From NCBI GenBank assembly GCA_001936135.1, contig CP012810.1, positions 3,968,001 through 4,032,000 on the forward strand: 64,000 nucleotides of DNA. The letters are read 5' to 3'. Source of the DNA: Saccharomycopsis fibuligera x Saccharomycopsis cf. fibuligera. Taxonomy: Eukaryota; Ascomycota; Saccharomycetes; Ascoideales; Saccharomycopsidaceae. The translations under genes were made by a program, and so were the position numbers. Of this stretch, positions 62,995-64,000 are shown piece after piece (the first letter of the stretch is position 1; every line of letters begins with the position of its first letter). The notes beneath the pieces were generated by a model. That model was not told the origin of the DNA. It did no database searches and was given only the letters and a program-made list of their open reading frames with translations.

Positions 62995-64000
62995 TCACAA
63001 CTTGGAACCACTCGTACTGGTTTCCCCTTCGCCAAACTTTAACCCCAAGATTTTATTCACTTTACTGACTTTATAATCTTGATAGCTTCTAAGAACCCCG
63101 GGGTTATCAATCAAAATTTCCCCATTTTTGCTCTGTACGCAATTTTTACTGCCAATGACAATTGCCATCTTGTCTAGTGGCCACTTTCCCCCTGGCGGGA
63201 ATTTTGCAAGTGGCGGTAACGCATCATACTGTTCTTGGTCCTGATGCTGCTGTTGCAAGTCTTTGGCGAGTTCCTGAAGTATGATGTTACTAGCGGCAAT
63301 ATCAGCGGTTCTGATGGCAACACCAGCTTTTTTGATCACCCCAAGTTGCGGGAGGTCGCCAATGGCAAATATGTTTTTGAACGTTTTTGCTTCACCGGCC
63401 CCAGTCCCCGCTGCCGCCACAATTTGAAGATTCTGGTTAACCTGCACTTCATCTTTGCCAACAATCACATCTTTGAAATGTTTGTTTTGAAGATAACTGA
63501 TATTATTACGGTGATAATTGCACCATAAGTTCAATTCACTGTACAATGTTTTCCCATTAGTGGTTTGCAAGCTTGTAGGATTACCACTTTCTTCATCAAC
63601 AATTTCTTTAGCAATTCGAGTATTCAAATTCAATTCAATTCCCAATTCTTGCAATTTGCACTTCATTTGATGCTTATAGTCTGAGGAAAGTAATGGCTCT
63701 GGAGGTAATGTTGAATGTGGATGAATTAAAGTGATTTGTTTTCCAGGATATTGTTGCTTGATTTCTCCGGCTACTTCGATGCCAAGGGCCCCACCGCCAA
63801 TAATGGAAATTTTGTCATTGGTGCGGATTCTGGTGTTTGAAGCCTGCATTTCTTGAACAAACTCATTATGAGTTACGGCAAGGGGATCAAATGGCCAATT
63901 TCTAGCTCGGCCGCTAGCAAGAATACAATAATCAAATTCAAGTTCTTGCTGCTGTTGCTTTTGAGACTGTGGTTGTTCATTTCCCTCGTTGCTAAGAAAT
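62995..64000 (-). CDS. AIF1: AIF1-like FAD/NAD(P)H oxidoreductase, C-terminal part
   Basis: The frame is open to the window edge, so the N-terminus is missing; ~334 residues are visible. The segment FDYCILASGRARNWPFDP fits the strand of AIF/AMID-type pyridine nucleotide-disulphide oxidoreductases before the NADH domain. Next is the Rossmann motif KISIIGGGALGIEVAGEI with acidic/basic partner residues (ITLIHPHSTLPP), and later the second FAD motif NIFAIGDLPQLGVIKKAGVAIRTADIAASNI. Gln-rich inserts occur at the visible start and near residue 255. Yeast Aif1 is a mitochondrial/nuclear cell-death factor; other members are NADH dehydrogenases of membranes. The family is sure; the specific orthology is probable. 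Confidence 0.78.
   Translation of the reverse strand, partial: FLSNEGNEQPQSQKQQQQELEFDYCILASGRARNWPFDPLAVTHNEFVQEMQASNTRIRTNDKISIIGGGALGIEVAGEIKQQYPGKQITLIHPHSTLPPEPLLSSDYKHQMKCKLQELGIELNLNTRIAKEIVDEESGNPTSLQTTNGKTLYSELNLWCNYHRNNISYLQNKHFKDVIVGKDEVQVNQNLQIVAAAGTGAGEAKTFKNIFAIGDLPQLGVIKKAGVAIRTADIAASNIILQELAKDLQQQHQDQEQYDALPPLAKFPPGGKWPLDKMAIVIGSKNCVQSKNGEILIDNPGVLRSYQDYKVSKVNKILGLKFGEGETSTSGSKL

Overview
The window is nuclear DNA of a budding yeast (Saccharomycotina), most likely of the CTG-Ser clade (Candida/Lodderomyces relatives). The signs are: A/T-rich intergenic DNA with long homopolymers; a gene set that reads clearly as yeast (HEM1, THR4, TFC1, MRPL36, MSB2, VPS17, DPM1, RAD28, HSM3, NCE101, PEX2, VPS29, PWP2, SCY1, NCR1); three short spliceosomal introns with perfect TACTAAC branch sites; proteins swollen by Ser, Asn, Gln and acidic runs; and in-frame CTG codons that I saw in the Ser/Thr-rich mucin domain of MSB2 but not in HEM1, THR4 or DPM1. 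The species cannot be fixed from sequence alone.

Layout: 1-9.7 kb is a block of housekeeping genes: HEM1 (haem synthesis), THR4 (threonine synthesis), TFC1 (TFIIIC, minus strand) and MRPL36 (mitoribosome). 9.7-14.5 kb is nearly gene-free except for a 74-codon secreted-peptide gene at about 11 kb. 14.5-18.2 kb is the mucin-type signalling sensor MSB2. 18.2-20.7 kb is non-coding, with a tRNA-Lys(UUU) holding a very short intron and a dispersed repeat just upstream of it. 20.7-25.1 kb has VPS17 and DPM1 (divergent), then a signal-peptide-bearing endonuclease G-like protein (minus). A 3.3-kb intergenic region leads to a TOS1-like GPI wall protein at 28.4-29.5 kb. A 57-aa PMP3-like membrane protein (30.7 kb) is followed by RAD28/CSA, HSM3, a spliced NCE101, PEX2, spliced VPS29, PWP2, SCY1 and spliced NCR1, up to 51.3 kb. 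51.3-56.4 kb is sparse: tRNA-Cys, a cluster of repeat relics homologous to the one near tRNA-Lys, and a gene for an unusual Tyr/Gly/Gln-rich, 11-residue-repeat protein. 56.4-64 kb holds a Ufd1-like zinc-finger protein, an unrecognised single-pass membrane protein and the C-terminal part of an AIF1-like oxidoreductase cut by the window edge.

Functional themes: two retromer subunits (VPS17, VPS29), a Golgi/endosome pseudokinase (SCY1) and a vacuolar sterol transporter (NCR1) form an endomembrane group, although they are scattered and not co-transcribed. MSB2, the TOS1-like protein, DPM1, the secreted nuclease and the short secreted peptide concern the cell surface and secretory pathway. The items most worth following up are the short secreted peptide (10847-11071), the secreted form of a normally mitochondrial nuclease, and the 199-aa protein with prion-like and hendecad-repeat halves. 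I saw no new multi-gene system.
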